The notes: generated by a model from the sequence alone, not told the origin. Shown: positions 44,001 to 51,938, counted from the first letter of the stretch. The stretch is 64,000 nt of DNA from JBBATK01 sp040398805 (GCA_040398805.1 JBBATK010000005.1:62001-126000), one strand, 5' to 3'. Made by a program: numbers and translations.

Positions 44001-45187
44001 CCCTTGGCGCGGTCGGTCGTGGCACCACCATCGAGAACGTCCAGGTATCGTACTCCGGCGATGACTCCTATGAGTGGTTCGGCGGCAACGTGGATGGAAA
44101 GAAGCTTATCTCCTACAACGGTATCGATGACGACTTCGATACGGACAACGGATATAGCGGTCGCAATCAGTTCATCCTTGGCAAGCGTTTCCGCCAGATA
44201 GCGGACCAATCGTCATCGCAGGCATTCGAGAGTGATAACGATGGGGGAGGAACATTCAATGCGCCCCTGACGAGCGCGGTATTCAGCAACGTCACTGCCA
44301 TCGGTCCCGTGCAGGATACGGCGGTCGTATCCGGCTCGGATGCGAATCAGTTCAACCGTTTGTACGCAGCGGCGATGATGATTCGCCGGAACTCTCGTCA
44401 GAGTATCGTGAATTCGCTCTTCGTGGGTTGGCCGAACTCGTTGGAGTTCGGTAATCCGAATGCCGGGTTCACTGCCGACGCGGCATCGCGTGATTCTCTC
44501 CAAGTGCGTAACAACACGTTCATCGGTATCAAGGCGGGATCGCCCGGTTGGCGCAACGCCGTACCGGCAGGCTCCACTTCGTTCACCGCAGCGTGGCTCA
44601 CCGATGCGAAGAACGCCAACCAGTTCATCAACAAGCAGGGACCCATCGCGGCGTACAACGATCTCTCCGATGCGTTCGTCGAGGCATCGAACGCCTTTAC
44701 GCCCGTGCCGAAGACCGGTGCGCCGTATCTGAGCGGGTCGGACTTCACCAAGCGCGGCTCGGTGGCGATCGACGACCAGTTCTTCGAGAACGTACCGTAC
44801 CGCGGAGCTTTCGCCGCCGACATCGCGATGCGTTGGGACTTGCCCTGGGCCGAGTATGATCCGGTGAACAAGGACTACAAGGCGGAAGTGGATACGGTGG
44901 TGAATCGTGTCGACGATCGCGGCGAGGCGCTTGGCGTGTCGGTTCAACCGAATCCCGCGACGGGTCACACACGGGTGCGCTACACGCTCAACGAAGCCGG
45001 TCCGGTGAACATCAGCATCATCAATGCCCTGGGCATGGAAGTGGTCCGCGTGGCCGAGTCCGCGATGCAGGATGCCGGTATCTATGAATTCCTTGTCGAT
45101 GCGGAGTCGCTGTCCAGTGGCGGCTATGTCCTTCGTATCGCATCGACTTCCGTAACAGCGAGCACGCCGTTCGTCGTGGTGCACTGA
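41048..45187 (+). CDS. large T9SS-exported beta-helix protein with internal duplication
   Basis: The protein (about 1379 residues) has a signal peptide (LILLVLLSICSLSVFAQ), then two copies of a module made of an Ig/fibronectin-like start (LLKPAGGE.YRAG, WDTTGTNG) and a right-handed beta-helix-like part (GVNSAIIINRGGKI, GDWGGILICGRAATNHPGG, GIDDDFDTDNG). A shorter Ig-like segment (PVGGEKYIVGQ) joins them, and a T9SS type A sorting domain (VQPNPATGHTRVRYTL, INALGMEVV, SGGYVLRI) ends it. Copies lie 2046 bp apart. The GGGAG before ATG 41048 supports the start. The operon with the TonB receptor and the Pho-like array suggests surface capture or hydrolysis of a phosphorus substrate, by inference only. 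A strong terminator follows. Confidence 0.8.
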   Translation: MKRTHLILLVLLSICSLSVFAQPTSITLLKPAGGETYRAGTSNDFRWDTTGTNGSRFVFQFSTTPNGPWDNLPLPNGVSNVLDSTSIPSGNVGGRGQYLFGFRAPGVNTTSGYVRMVLLNRDGTPNFNVTSRNQVPFTITQPAPIKVDSVLTGNITGTVTLRPTKIYGLAGFVWVQNGGVLRILPGTVVVGDAPGVNSAIIINRGGKILADGTKEKPIVFTSRAPAGQRDRGDWGGILICGRAATNHPGGEAVMEGFPSDPVNARFGGGATPDDNDNSGILRYVRIEFGGIALFPNQEINGLTLGAVGRGTIIENVQVSYSGDDSYEWFGGTVDSKRLISYNGIDDDFDTDNGFRGRIQFALAKRFRQVADQSTSQAFESDNDASGSRNLPVTSPIFANCTFIGPLQDTSMISGSSAQQYNRLYGSSSMVRRNSRLSLFNSLVIGWPNTMEFGNPNGGFTADAASRDSLQFRNNTFIGIKAGSPGWRGTVPAGSTGFTSAWLLNPDNANEVINRAGNIEFYCELGNAYAENSNMFSAVPTINAPYIASASFTRRGSVAIDDPYFEKVTYRGAFSPDLNQRWDAGWAEYDPINKEYKAQPSLKLVTPVGGEKYIVGQKVKISWDTTSTAGLALNVQFGTGVNGPWTAITGSPVVDTGATRGNIQWTVPNTVTKTGFIRIVSATDSTITSRNDFGFEISLPAPPPPPTVRLIKPAGGEVFRAGSSQTLQWDTTGTNGQWFKFQWATAKDGPWTDISLPGTAKFVLDSTRIPSGMVGGRGTYAFGFRVPATATTTGYVRMMLVNKKDSTPDLANISSNATPFTITQAKPVAVDSLLSGNITTSLTLTPKKIYGLTGLVYVQSGAVLTILPGTIVVGDAPGVNSALIINRGAKIIANGTAQKPIVFTSRAPVGQRDRGDWGGILICGRAATNHPGGEAVMEGFPSDPVNARFGGGANPDNNDNSGILRYVRIEFGGIALFPNQEINGLTLGAVGRGTTIENVQVSYSGDDSYEWFGGNVDGKKLISYNGIDDDFDTDNGYSGRNQFILGKRFRQIADQSSSQAFESDNDGGGTFNAPLTSAVFSNVTAIGPVQDTAVVSGSDANQFNRLYAAAMMIRRNSRQSIVNSLFVGWPNSLEFGNPNAGFTADAASRDSLQVRNNTFIGIKAGSPGWRNAVPAGSTSFTAAWLTDAKNANQFINKQGPIAAYNDLSDAFVEASNAFTPVPKTGAPYLSGSDFTKRGSVAIDDQFFENVPYRGAFAADIAMRWDLPWAEYDPVNKDYKAEVDTVVNRVDDRGEALGVSVQPNPATGHTRVRYTLNEAGPVNISIINALGMEVVRVAESAMQDAGIYEFLVDAESLSSGGYVLRIASTSVTASTPFVVVH
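41133..44884 (+). repeat. intragenic duplication with 2046-bp period
   Basis: Copy A runs about 41133-42845 and copy B about 43165-44884. Aligned points such as GATGCACCCGG at 41621 and GACGCACCCGG at 43667 are exactly 2046 bp (682 codons) apart. The beta-helix core is most conserved, which fits duplication followed by concerted evolution. Confidence 0.9.
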
Positions 45188-45287
45188 TAACGCCACCACG
45201 TCCGTTCGGTCTGCTCAGACTATCCCGGTGTACAAAAGGGCATTCGCTCTTGGTTCATCCGCGTACGCCGGGAATTACACACGCAAG

Positions 45288-45317
45288 GGAACGTTCTTCG
45301 GAGCGTTCCTTTTTTTG
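45288..45317 (+). terminator. rho-independent terminator with UUCG loop
   Basis: GGAACGTTC pairs with GAGCGTTCC across a TTCG tetraloop and is followed by seven T. It ends the TonB receptor/T9SS operon, about 100 bp after the stop. Confidence 0.9.
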
Positions 45318-45366
45318 TTATCGAACCGAAACATTCCCATAACACAGTGGTAACATGGTGGTGACA
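45317..45366 (+). promoter_or_regulatory. second array of TAACA-like repeats resembling Pho boxes
   Basis: GAAACA (45328), ATAACA (45339), GTAACA (45350) and GTGACA (45361) are spaced exactly 11 bp apart, with a weak GTTATC at 45317. Read on the other strand they are TGTCAC/TGTTAC/TGTTAT, close to the TGTCAT half of Pho boxes. The array lies directly before the OlsF-like gene and overlaps an in-frame ATG at 45366, which argues that translation begins later. Confidence 0.65.
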
Positions 45367-45410
45367 TGCAGGTAAGGTGGGGTAAGGACCTTTGTACGAA
45401 TTCCTTGCCC

Positions 45411-47231
45411 ATGTCCCTCGAACCCCATGCACCTATGACAAGAACCTCTTCCAGCGCACGCTCACGCAGCCGGCTCCGCATCATGTTGTCCACCTTGGTG
45501 GAACGTCTCTGCGGATTCCATGAAGCCAGAGCAGAGTATGAACGTATCCGTTCCCTCCGGCAGGAGGGAAGCTTTCCCGAGACGGTACTGGCGGCGCGGA
45601 ACATCGTGGTCAATGTGTCGAGGCACGAGACCATCCGCATTCCTCGGACGGGACCGTGCATCGTCGTCTCCAACCATCCTCTCGGAGCCATGGACGGTGT
45701 GGCCTTGCTCAGCGAGATGCTGCGTTTACGAAGCGACGTCAAGATCATTGCGAACGAGATCCTCCACGAAGTGGCCGAGCTTCGGGAATACATCTTCCCG
45801 GTGGACGTCTTCGGTTCGAATGCAGTAGCGAAGAATGCGACGGCGATGCGGGCTGCGCACCGGCATGTGGCTGCGGGGGGCATGCTCATCGCTTTTCCTG
45901 CGGGCGAGGTTTCCGCACTTCGTCATTTCCCGCCGGGTATCCATGACCGCCGGTGGTCCGAGCACATGGCCCGTCTGGCGAAAAGCACTGCTGCCACCGT
46001 GGTGCCCGCCTACGTCAAAGCAAGGAATTCCGAGCTCTTCTACGCTGCGGGGTGCCTGCATCCGCGTGTACGCACCCTGATGCTTGTTCGAGAGATGCTC
46101 AGGTTCCGTGATCGCTCCATGGACATCGTGTTCGGTTCGCCGATCCGGCAGACGACGCAGGTCCGGGAGATGAGTGCGGAGAGCTTCCGCGACCTCCTTC
46201 GGTTCCGTAGTGACTTCCTTCGCTTCAAAGCCAAGGAGGAACGCGCAGCCGGGGGTTTGGAGTTGGTGCGCGGCGAGAAAGTCATCGATCCTGTGAGTGC
46301 TTATGCCATGGCAGCGGAGATCGATAAACTCGATGGGAGGCAGCGGTTGGTGGAGACGGAGGAGTTCCTTGTCGTCGGAGCGGAATTCCGGAGCATTCCG
46401 ACGGTCATGCAGGAGGTGGGGCGGTTACGGGAGATATCCTTCCGCTTGGCCGGAGAGGGAAGCGGAAAATCGTGCGACATCGATGTGTACGACAGCATGT
46501 ACACGCATATCATCGTGTGGAGCAAATCCACGAGTGCGGTCGTGGGTGCCTATCGCGTAGGCCGGGTGGACGAGCTGCTCAGACGGTACGGACGGAACGG
46601 ACTCTACGGCAACACGTTGTTCACGTTCTCGGATACGGTCTTGAATGCACTCACACCATCGCTCGAGCTGGGTCGGTCGTTCGTTCGACCCGAGTATCAG
46701 CGAGATCCATCCGTACTCGCGCTGCTCCTTCGTGGAATAGGAGCGTATGTGGCGCAGTATCCGCACTATCGATATCTCATCGGTGCCGTCAGCATCAGTG
46801 ATACGTACTCCGATGCATCGAAGCGGCTCATGGTGAATTCCCTTATGGCGCATCACCTGGACCGAACCATCGCGCGCGGGGTTTCGGCGCGTAGGCCGGT
46901 GGGCGTGAATCTGTTCAGGAATTGGGACGGACTTCTTCACTCGCGCACGCTCTTGCCCATTCCCGAGCTGGACTCGCTGATACGGGATGTGGAGCCGCAG
47001 GGCAAAGGGGTGCCGGTCCTGCTTCGCCATTATACCAAGATAGGAGGACGGATCGCCGCTCTTCATCGGGACGAGGACTTCGGTGGATGCATCGATGCTT
47101 TCATCGTCGTCGACCTGCATGCAACCGCCGAGCCGCTGCTTCGTCGACACATGGGTTCGGAGGGGTTCGACAGGTATCACCACTCGCCCGGACGTAACGA
47201 AAGGACAGGGCTGGAAGTGGCGTCTGAGTGA
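45411..47231 (+). CDS. olsF: bifunctional ornithine-lipid-type acyltransferase (OlsF-like)
   Basis: The product (about 606 residues) joins a PlsC-type acyltransferase (NHPLGAMD at N88-D95, FPAGEVSA at about 162) to a C-terminal GNAT-like, OlsB-type N-acyltransferase (LELGRSFVRPEYQRD, LIGAVSISDTYSD, MVNSLMAHHL). OlsF enzymes make ornithine lipids by N- and O-acylation, with N-acylation assigned to the C-terminal half. Ornithine lipids replace phospholipids under phosphate starvation, matching the Pho-like array upstream. A start at 45366 overlaps that array, so MSLEPHAP (45411) or MTRTSSS (45435) is likelier. The exact acyl acceptor cannot be shown here. Confidence 0.82.
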   Translation: MSLEPHAPMTRTSSSARSRSRLRIMLSTLVERLCGFHEARAEYERIRSLRQEGSFPETVLAARNIVVNVSRHETIRIPRTGPCIVVSNHPLGAMDGVALLSEMLRLRSDVKIIANEILHEVAELREYIFPVDVFGSNAVAKNATAMRAAHRHVAAGGMLIAFPAGEVSALRHFPPGIHDRRWSEHMARLAKSTAATVVPAYVKARNSELFYAAGCLHPRVRTLMLVREMLRFRDRSMDIVFGSPIRQTTQVREMSAESFRDLLRFRSDFLRFKAKEERAAGGLELVRGEKVIDPVSAYAMAAEIDKLDGRQRLVETEEFLVVGAEFRSIPTVMQEVGRLREISFRLAGEGSGKSCDIDVYDSMYTHIIVWSKSTSAVVGAYRVGRVDELLRRYGRNGLYGNTLFTFSDTVLNALTPSLELGRSFVRPEYQRDPSVLALLLRGIGAYVAQYPHYRYLIGAVSISDTYSDASKRLMVNSLMAHHLDRTIARGVSARRPVGVNLFRNWDGLLHSRTLLPIPELDSLIRDVEPQGKGVPVLLRHYTKIGGRIAALHRDEDFGGCIDAFIVVDLHATAEPLLRRHMGSEGFDRYHHSPGRNERTGLEVASE

Positions 47232-47360
47232 CGTGAAGCACGAGAAAGAAAAAGAGGAAAATATCGGACACTACGCGCCTGACTCTGCGAAAATCACCTG
47301 CTTTCGATGGTATCGGAGCGCCGCTTTTGAAACAGATCAAGGAACCTGACCCGTTGATCG

Positions 47361-47381
47361 AACTCCAAAGAGTTTTTTTTT
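47361..47381 (+). terminator. weak intrinsic terminator
   Basis: A 5-bp stem AACTC/GAGTT with a CAAA loop runs into nine T. The stem is short, so strength is doubtful; it may end olsF transcripts. Confidence 0.4.
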
Positions 47382-47557
47382 CAACGTGGAAAAATTTCCC
47401 TTTGCACCACGCATACCTCTTCCTGAAATTGCCCCCCGATTCAGCCGAAGCGTCCCACGACGTGACGTCTGAAACCCAAAGAGACGACCGGCAGCAGAGA
47501 GCAGGAAGGCAGAGGGGAAGCACACCGCGTTACGATCATTTTTCGTTGTGATGAAAG

Positions 47558-47578
47558 CATCATTGAGCAGCAATGATG
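47558..47578 (+). repeat. perfect 8-bp inverted repeat with 5-bp loop
   Basis: CATCATTG, spacer AGCAG, CAATGATG, about 120 bp before nrdJ. It could form an RNA hairpin in the nrdJ leader or serve as a regulator site. Confidence 0.6.
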
Positions 47579-47698
47579 AGGTGTCTTCGCCCCCCAAACC
47601 AACCGACGAGGTCTTGCGCGTCAAGCGTGAATCCTCTCTCGTCTCGACCCTGAGAACGTAAACAACAGATTCATCAACGCAGACCGTGGAGGATTTCC

Positions 47699-50600
47699 AT
47701 GAAGGTTTCACGTCGTTTTACCTCGACATCGACAAGTCCCTATGAGCAATTCGAATACACGAAGCGCTCGTCCATTCTGAGAAACACCGACGGCTCGGTG
47801 GTCTTTCAGATGGATGATATCGAAGTCCCGGTGGGATGGTCGCAGGTGGCCACGGACATTCTTGCGCAGAAATATTTCCGTCGTGCGGGAGTGCCCCAGA
47901 CGGACGAGCAGGGATTGCCCATCGAGGACGAGGACGGCAAGCCTATTCTCGGTCGCGAGGGTTCCTTGAAACAGGTCGTCCACCGTCTGGCCGGTTGCTG
48001 GCGCTCATGGGGCGAGCAGCATAAGTATTTCGCCACGAAGAACGACGCTCAGGCGTTCTACGACGAAATCGCGTACATGCTCCTCAAGCAGATGGTGGCG
48101 CCGAATTCACCGCAGTGGTTCAATACGGGTCTTGCCTTTGCCTATGGTATCACGGGCAACGCACAGGGACATTATTTCGTCGATCCCAAGACGCGCGAGA
48201 TCCAGCGCTCTGCGGACGCATATACACGTCCTCAGCCGCACGCATGCTTCATCCAAGGGGTGGAAGACGATCTCGTGAACGATGGCGGCATTTTCGACCT
48301 GGCGACACGCGAGGCGCGCATCTTCAAATACGGTTCCGGTACGGGAAGCAATTTTTCACACTTGCGTGGCAAGGGGGAGAAGTTGTCGGGCGGCGGCGTG
48401 AGCTCCGGTCTCATGAGCTTCCTAAAGATCTTCGACCGTGCAGCGGGAGCGATCAAGTCCGGCGGTACCACGCGTCGTGCAGCGAAGATGGTCATCGTGA
48501 ACGTCGATCATCCGGATATCGAGGAGTTCATCGAATGGAAGGCGAAGGAGGAGGAGAAGGTAGCCGCGCTTGTGGCCGGTTCGAAGATCAACTCCACGTT
48601 CCTTCAAGCGGTCATGGATGAAGCGATCGCTAACGGAGCGGATCGCAAGACGAACGCGAAACTCAACACGATCATCACGCACGCAGTGCACCGCGGTGTG
48701 CCGATGAGCTACATTCAGCGCACGCTTTCGCTGGTCGAGCAGGGATTCACGCGATTGAACATGGAATCCTTCAACACCCACTACGAGAGTGAAGCGTACG
48801 TGACGGTGGCAGGGCAGAACAGTAACAACTCCGTGCGCGTGACGAACGAGTTCATGCGCGCCGTGGAGAACGACGAGCCGTGGAACCTTACGTGGCGTAC
48901 CCATGGCAACGTGGCCCGCACGGTGCGTGCCCGCGACTTGTGGGAGAAGATCAATCTGAGCGCATGGAAGAGTGCGGACCCGGGGTTGCAGTTCGATACG
49001 ACGATCAACGAGTGGCACACCTGTCCGCAGGGTGGTCGTATCAACGGATCGAACCCGTGCAGCGAGTACATGTTCTTGGACGACACGGCGTGTAATCTGG
49101 CCTCGATCAATCTGTCGCACTTCGTCGATGAAGAGACGGGTGTCTTCAATGTGGATGATTTCCGTCACACGGTCCGCTTGTGGACCATGGTCCTCGAGAT
49201 CAGCGTGCTGATGGCGCAATTCCCCTCGAAGAAAATCGCCCAATTGAGCTATGATTACCGCACGTTGGGTCTGGGGTATGCCAACCTCGGAACCATCCTT
49301 ATGACTTCCGGTATTGCCTATGATTCTGCGGAAGCGTTGGCATATGCAGGGGCCATCACGGCATTGATGACCGGGGAGTCCTATGCGACGTCGGCGGAAA
49401 TGGCTCGTGACCTTGGTGCCTTCGCGCGGTATGATGAGAACAAGGATGACATGTTGCGAGTGATTCGTAATCACCGCAGAGCCGCGTATGATGCGGCTGC
49501 GGAAGAGTACGAAGGCTTGACGATCACCCCGGTCGGGATTGCCGAGTCGGACTGTCCGGACCAGGCGTTGCTCGAAGCCGCTCGTAAGAGCTGGGATCGT
49601 GCATTGTCGTTAGGCGAGGAGTTCGGTTACCGCAATGCTCAAGTGACGGTCATCGCGCCCACGGGAACGATCGGACTGGTCATGGACTGCGATACCACGG
49701 GTATCGAGCCGGACTTCGCCATTGTGAAGTTCAAGAAGCTCGCCGGCGGCGGGTACTTCAAGATCGTCAATCAATCGGTTCGCCGCGCATTGACGAAACT
49801 CGGGTACAACGAGAAGCAGATCGACGATATCGAGAAGTATTGCAAAGGCCACGGAACCTTCGTGGGATGTCCCACCGTCACTCGTGCGAGACTCAAGGAG
49901 AAAGGCTTTACGGACGAGAAGGTGGATGCTATCGAGCTCATGCTCGACAGTGTCTTCGATATCAAGTTCGCGTTCAACAAGTGGACGCTCGGTGAAGAGT
50001 ACTGCACGGGAGTCCTGGGATTCACGGAAGCCCAATTGAACGACTACAGCTTCGACATGTTGGCAGCTCTCGGTTTCTCCAAGGAGGAAGTCGAAGCCGC
50101 CAACGATTACGTCTGCGGAACGATGATGATCGAAGGCGCGCCGCACATCAAGGACGCGCATTTGCAGATCTTCGATTGTGCCAACCGCTGCGGCCGTAAG
50201 GGTGAACGATATATCCCTTACATGGCGCATGTGCGCATGATGGCAGCTGCTCAGCCGTTCATTTCCGGCGCGATTTCCAAAACGATCAACATGCCGAACG
50301 AGGCGAAGATCGATGACGTGAACACGGTACACATTGAATCGTGGAAACTGTGTCTGAAGGCCATCGCGTTGTATCGGGACGGTTCGAAGCTGTCTCAGCC
50401 GCTCAACAATTCGAGCGACGACGATATCGACGAAATCATTATGCTGGGTGACGAGGACAGTCTGGACGAGACGAAGGGCGCCAAAGAAGTTCACGAGCGT
50501 GTCATCGAGCGGGTGTATCACCGTGCAGAGCGTCATCGCTTGCCGAAACGCCGTACGGGAATCATCCGTGAAGCGTACGTGGGCGGCCACAAGGTGTTTG

Positions 50601-51199
50601 TCCGTACCGGTGAGTTCGAAGACGGAAGCTTGGGCGAGATCTTCATCGATATGTACAAGGAAGGCGCATCGTTCAAGGGACTCATGAATTGCTTTGCCGT
50701 GCTGGCGTCAAAGGCCCTTCAATACGGCATGCCGCTCGAAGAGCTGGTGGATTCCTTCACCTTCACGCGATTCGATCCGTCGGGTCCGGTACAAGGTCAT
50801 GAAGTGATCAAGAATGCGACGTCCATCCTGGATTACGTGTTCCGTTCCATCGGCTACGACTACCTGAACCGCACGGATTTCGTCCATGTGAAGGCGGTCG
50901 ATGAAGTGACAACAACGAAACAGCCTGCCGGTGGAAACCTCGGTTCGGGGGCGAGAGTATCATCGATAGGTACTACCGCAGAGGCCTTGCCGGTTGACTA
51001 TGAAGCACCGACGACCATGGTCCGCGATACGCATCACGAGGTAACGGCGACGAAGACCAAGGGTACGTCCAAGGTCAAAGAAGCCCGTGCAAAGGGATAC
51101 ACCGGTGAGCAATGCGCCAATTGTAACTCCATGCGCGTCAAGAGAAACGGGTCATGTACCGTTTGCGACGATTGCGGAACGACGAGCGGTTGCTCGTAA
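47699..51199 (+). CDS. nrdJ: adenosylcobalamin-dependent ribonucleotide reductase
   Basis: The 1166-residue class II enzyme reduces ribonucleotides with vitamin B12 and needs no oxygen. Seen: WSQVATDILAQKYFRRAGVP, a barrel with the substrate-site NPCSEYMFLDDTACNLASINL, the APTGTIGLVMDCDTTGIEP region, a C-terminal TSCPD-like domain (about 960-1060), and a final Cys-rich tail (CANCNSMRVKRNGSCTVCDDCGTTSGC) that re-reduces the active site or binds zinc. The Shine-Dalgarno GGAGG is good. It is the only RNR in the window and is followed by a strong terminator. It fits life at low or variable oxygen. Confidence 0.95.
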   Translation: MKVSRRFTSTSTSPYEQFEYTKRSSILRNTDGSVVFQMDDIEVPVGWSQVATDILAQKYFRRAGVPQTDEQGLPIEDEDGKPILGREGSLKQVVHRLAGCWRSWGEQHKYFATKNDAQAFYDEIAYMLLKQMVAPNSPQWFNTGLAFAYGITGNAQGHYFVDPKTREIQRSADAYTRPQPHACFIQGVEDDLVNDGGIFDLATREARIFKYGSGTGSNFSHLRGKGEKLSGGGVSSGLMSFLKIFDRAAGAIKSGGTTRRAAKMVIVNVDHPDIEEFIEWKAKEEEKVAALVAGSKINSTFLQAVMDEAIANGADRKTNAKLNTIITHAVHRGVPMSYIQRTLSLVEQGFTRLNMESFNTHYESEAYVTVAGQNSNNSVRVTNEFMRAVENDEPWNLTWRTHGNVARTVRARDLWEKINLSAWKSADPGLQFDTTINEWHTCPQGGRINGSNPCSEYMFLDDTACNLASINLSHFVDEETGVFNVDDFRHTVRLWTMVLEISVLMAQFPSKKIAQLSYDYRTLGLGYANLGTILMTSGIAYDSAEALAYAGAITALMTGESYATSAEMARDLGAFARYDENKDDMLRVIRNHRRAAYDAAAEEYEGLTITPVGIAESDCPDQALLEAARKSWDRALSLGEEFGYRNAQVTVIAPTGTIGLVMDCDTTGIEPDFAIVKFKKLAGGGYFKIVNQSVRRALTKLGYNEKQIDDIEKYCKGHGTFVGCPTVTRARLKEKGFTDEKVDAIELMLDSVFDIKFAFNKWTLGEEYCTGVLGFTEAQLNDYSFDMLAALGFSKEEVEAANDYVCGTMMIEGAPHIKDAHLQIFDCANRCGRKGERYIPYMAHVRMMAAAQPFISGAISKTINMPNEAKIDDVNTVHIESWKLCLKAIALYRDGSKLSQPLNNSSDDDIDEIIMLGDEDSLDETKGAKEVHERVIERVYHRAERHRLPKRRTGIIREAYVGGHKVFVRTGEFEDGSLGEIFIDMYKEGASFKGLMNCFAVLASKALQYGMPLEELVDSFTFTRFDPSGPVQGHEVIKNATSILDYVFRSIGYDYLNRTDFVHVKAVDEVTTTKQPAGGNLGSGARVSSIGTTAEALPVDYEAPTTMVRDTHHEVTATKTKGTSKVKEARAKGYTGEQCANCNSMRVKRNGSCTVCDDCGTTSGCS

Positions 51200-51523
51200 G
51201 ATTGAGAGAATTTGTCGCGGATGAACTGCGCGTGATGAACATCATGCGCAGTTTTTTTTTGAGATTCCTGTGTTTACACCCGCGAAGGGTTCGCAGTAGA
51301 GGTACGGGAGAGCAATCGTTTGGGAGCTCCAATGCCGATGGACCCATGCAACGGCAGTCGATCTGGGTGTCCTGTAACCAATCGCCCCGGTTCGGTGTCG
51401 TACGGCTAGAGGTCTGCAAAAAATGACGGAAATTTGCATTGTGCAGTCATCTTGGCAGGCATATATTGTGCGACACGAGTACAAGGGTTCAGTCTGTTTT
51501 TTTCAACATTTTTTGAGGTTTTT
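51200..51523. other. AT-rich intergenic region after nrdJ
   Basis: About 324 bp. It holds the nrdJ terminator (51224-51260), then about 200 bp with short complementary segments (GGACCCA with TGGGTGTCC; TGCCG with CGGCA) that could fold, and the promoter region of the small Cys-rich gene. No known RNA family is recognised. Confidence 0.45.
51224..51260 (+). terminator. strong rho-independent terminator of nrdJ
   Basis: A 13-bp stem (AACTGCGCGTGAT with ATCATGCGCAGTT, one G-T pair) closes on a GAAC loop and is followed by nine T, 25 bp after the nrdJ stop. Confidence 0.95.
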
Positions 51524-51805
51524 ATGAAAAAGTTCGTTGCTCTGTTCGCGTTCGTCGCTCTTCTCGCGACGTATTGTGTGCCGGTATCCGCTTGTGATGC
51601 CGATGGAAAATGCAAAGGCAAGGCGTCTGGTGCTTGCTGTATGACCAAGGCTTCTGCAAAGAAGAGCTGCTGCTCCACAAAGGGCGCATCGGCAAAGGCA
51701 GAAGTGAAGGACGAAGCCTCGACGGCCACAACGGCTGTCGATGCATCATCGAAGGCTGCTACGGCGAAGACCGCAAGTGCGCCTAAGGTGAACCAGAATA
51801 AATAA
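51524..51805 (+). CDS. small secreted Cys-rich protein
   Basis: The 93-residue product has a signal peptide (KKFVALFAFVALLATYCVPVSA), then a Cys/Lys/Gly segment (CDADGKCKGKASGACC, then KKSCC) and an Ala/Thr/Lys-rich low-complexity tail. The residues before the first Cys (VSAC) could also be a lipobox. The clustered Cys pairs suggest metal binding or disulfide stabilisation; no family is recognised. Start ATG 51524 follows TTGAGGTTTTT. It stands alone before the leader of the next operon. Confidence 0.6.
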   Translation: MKKFVALFAFVALLATYCVPVSACDADGKCKGKASGACCMTKASAKKSCCSTKGASAKAEVKDEASTATTAVDASSKAATAKTASAPKVNQNK

Positions 51806-51938
51806 AATTTAATGAAAAGGCACGATGTCTATATAGTAAAGTGCCTCTATATTGGCTGAAAACGTCAATTTTGCTATTGCCTGTTCATTTTCGATTTTGA
51901 AAACGGGCTTTGGACAAGCGACAAAAACAGGGAAGTCC

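Larger units (their letters stand above)
47232..47698. other. intergenic region before nrdJ with two hairpins
   Basis: About 467 bp without a credible gene. It holds a weak terminator-like hairpin (AACTC/GAGTT then T run, 47361-47381) and a perfect 8-bp inverted repeat (CATCATTG/CAATGATG, 47558-47578). I saw no cobalamin riboswitch or NrdR box despite searching. A Shine-Dalgarno GTGGAGG lies just before the nrdJ ATG. Confidence 0.5.

Noticed and set aside
47232..47698. Cobalamin riboswitch before nrdJ
   Set aside because: Only a partial match (GACCGGCA) to the B12 box was seen, with no upstream GGTGnnAnTCC or GCCACTG elements.
51339..51420. tRNA-like GGTTCG segment
   Set aside because: No acceptor or anticodon stems can be aligned around it.
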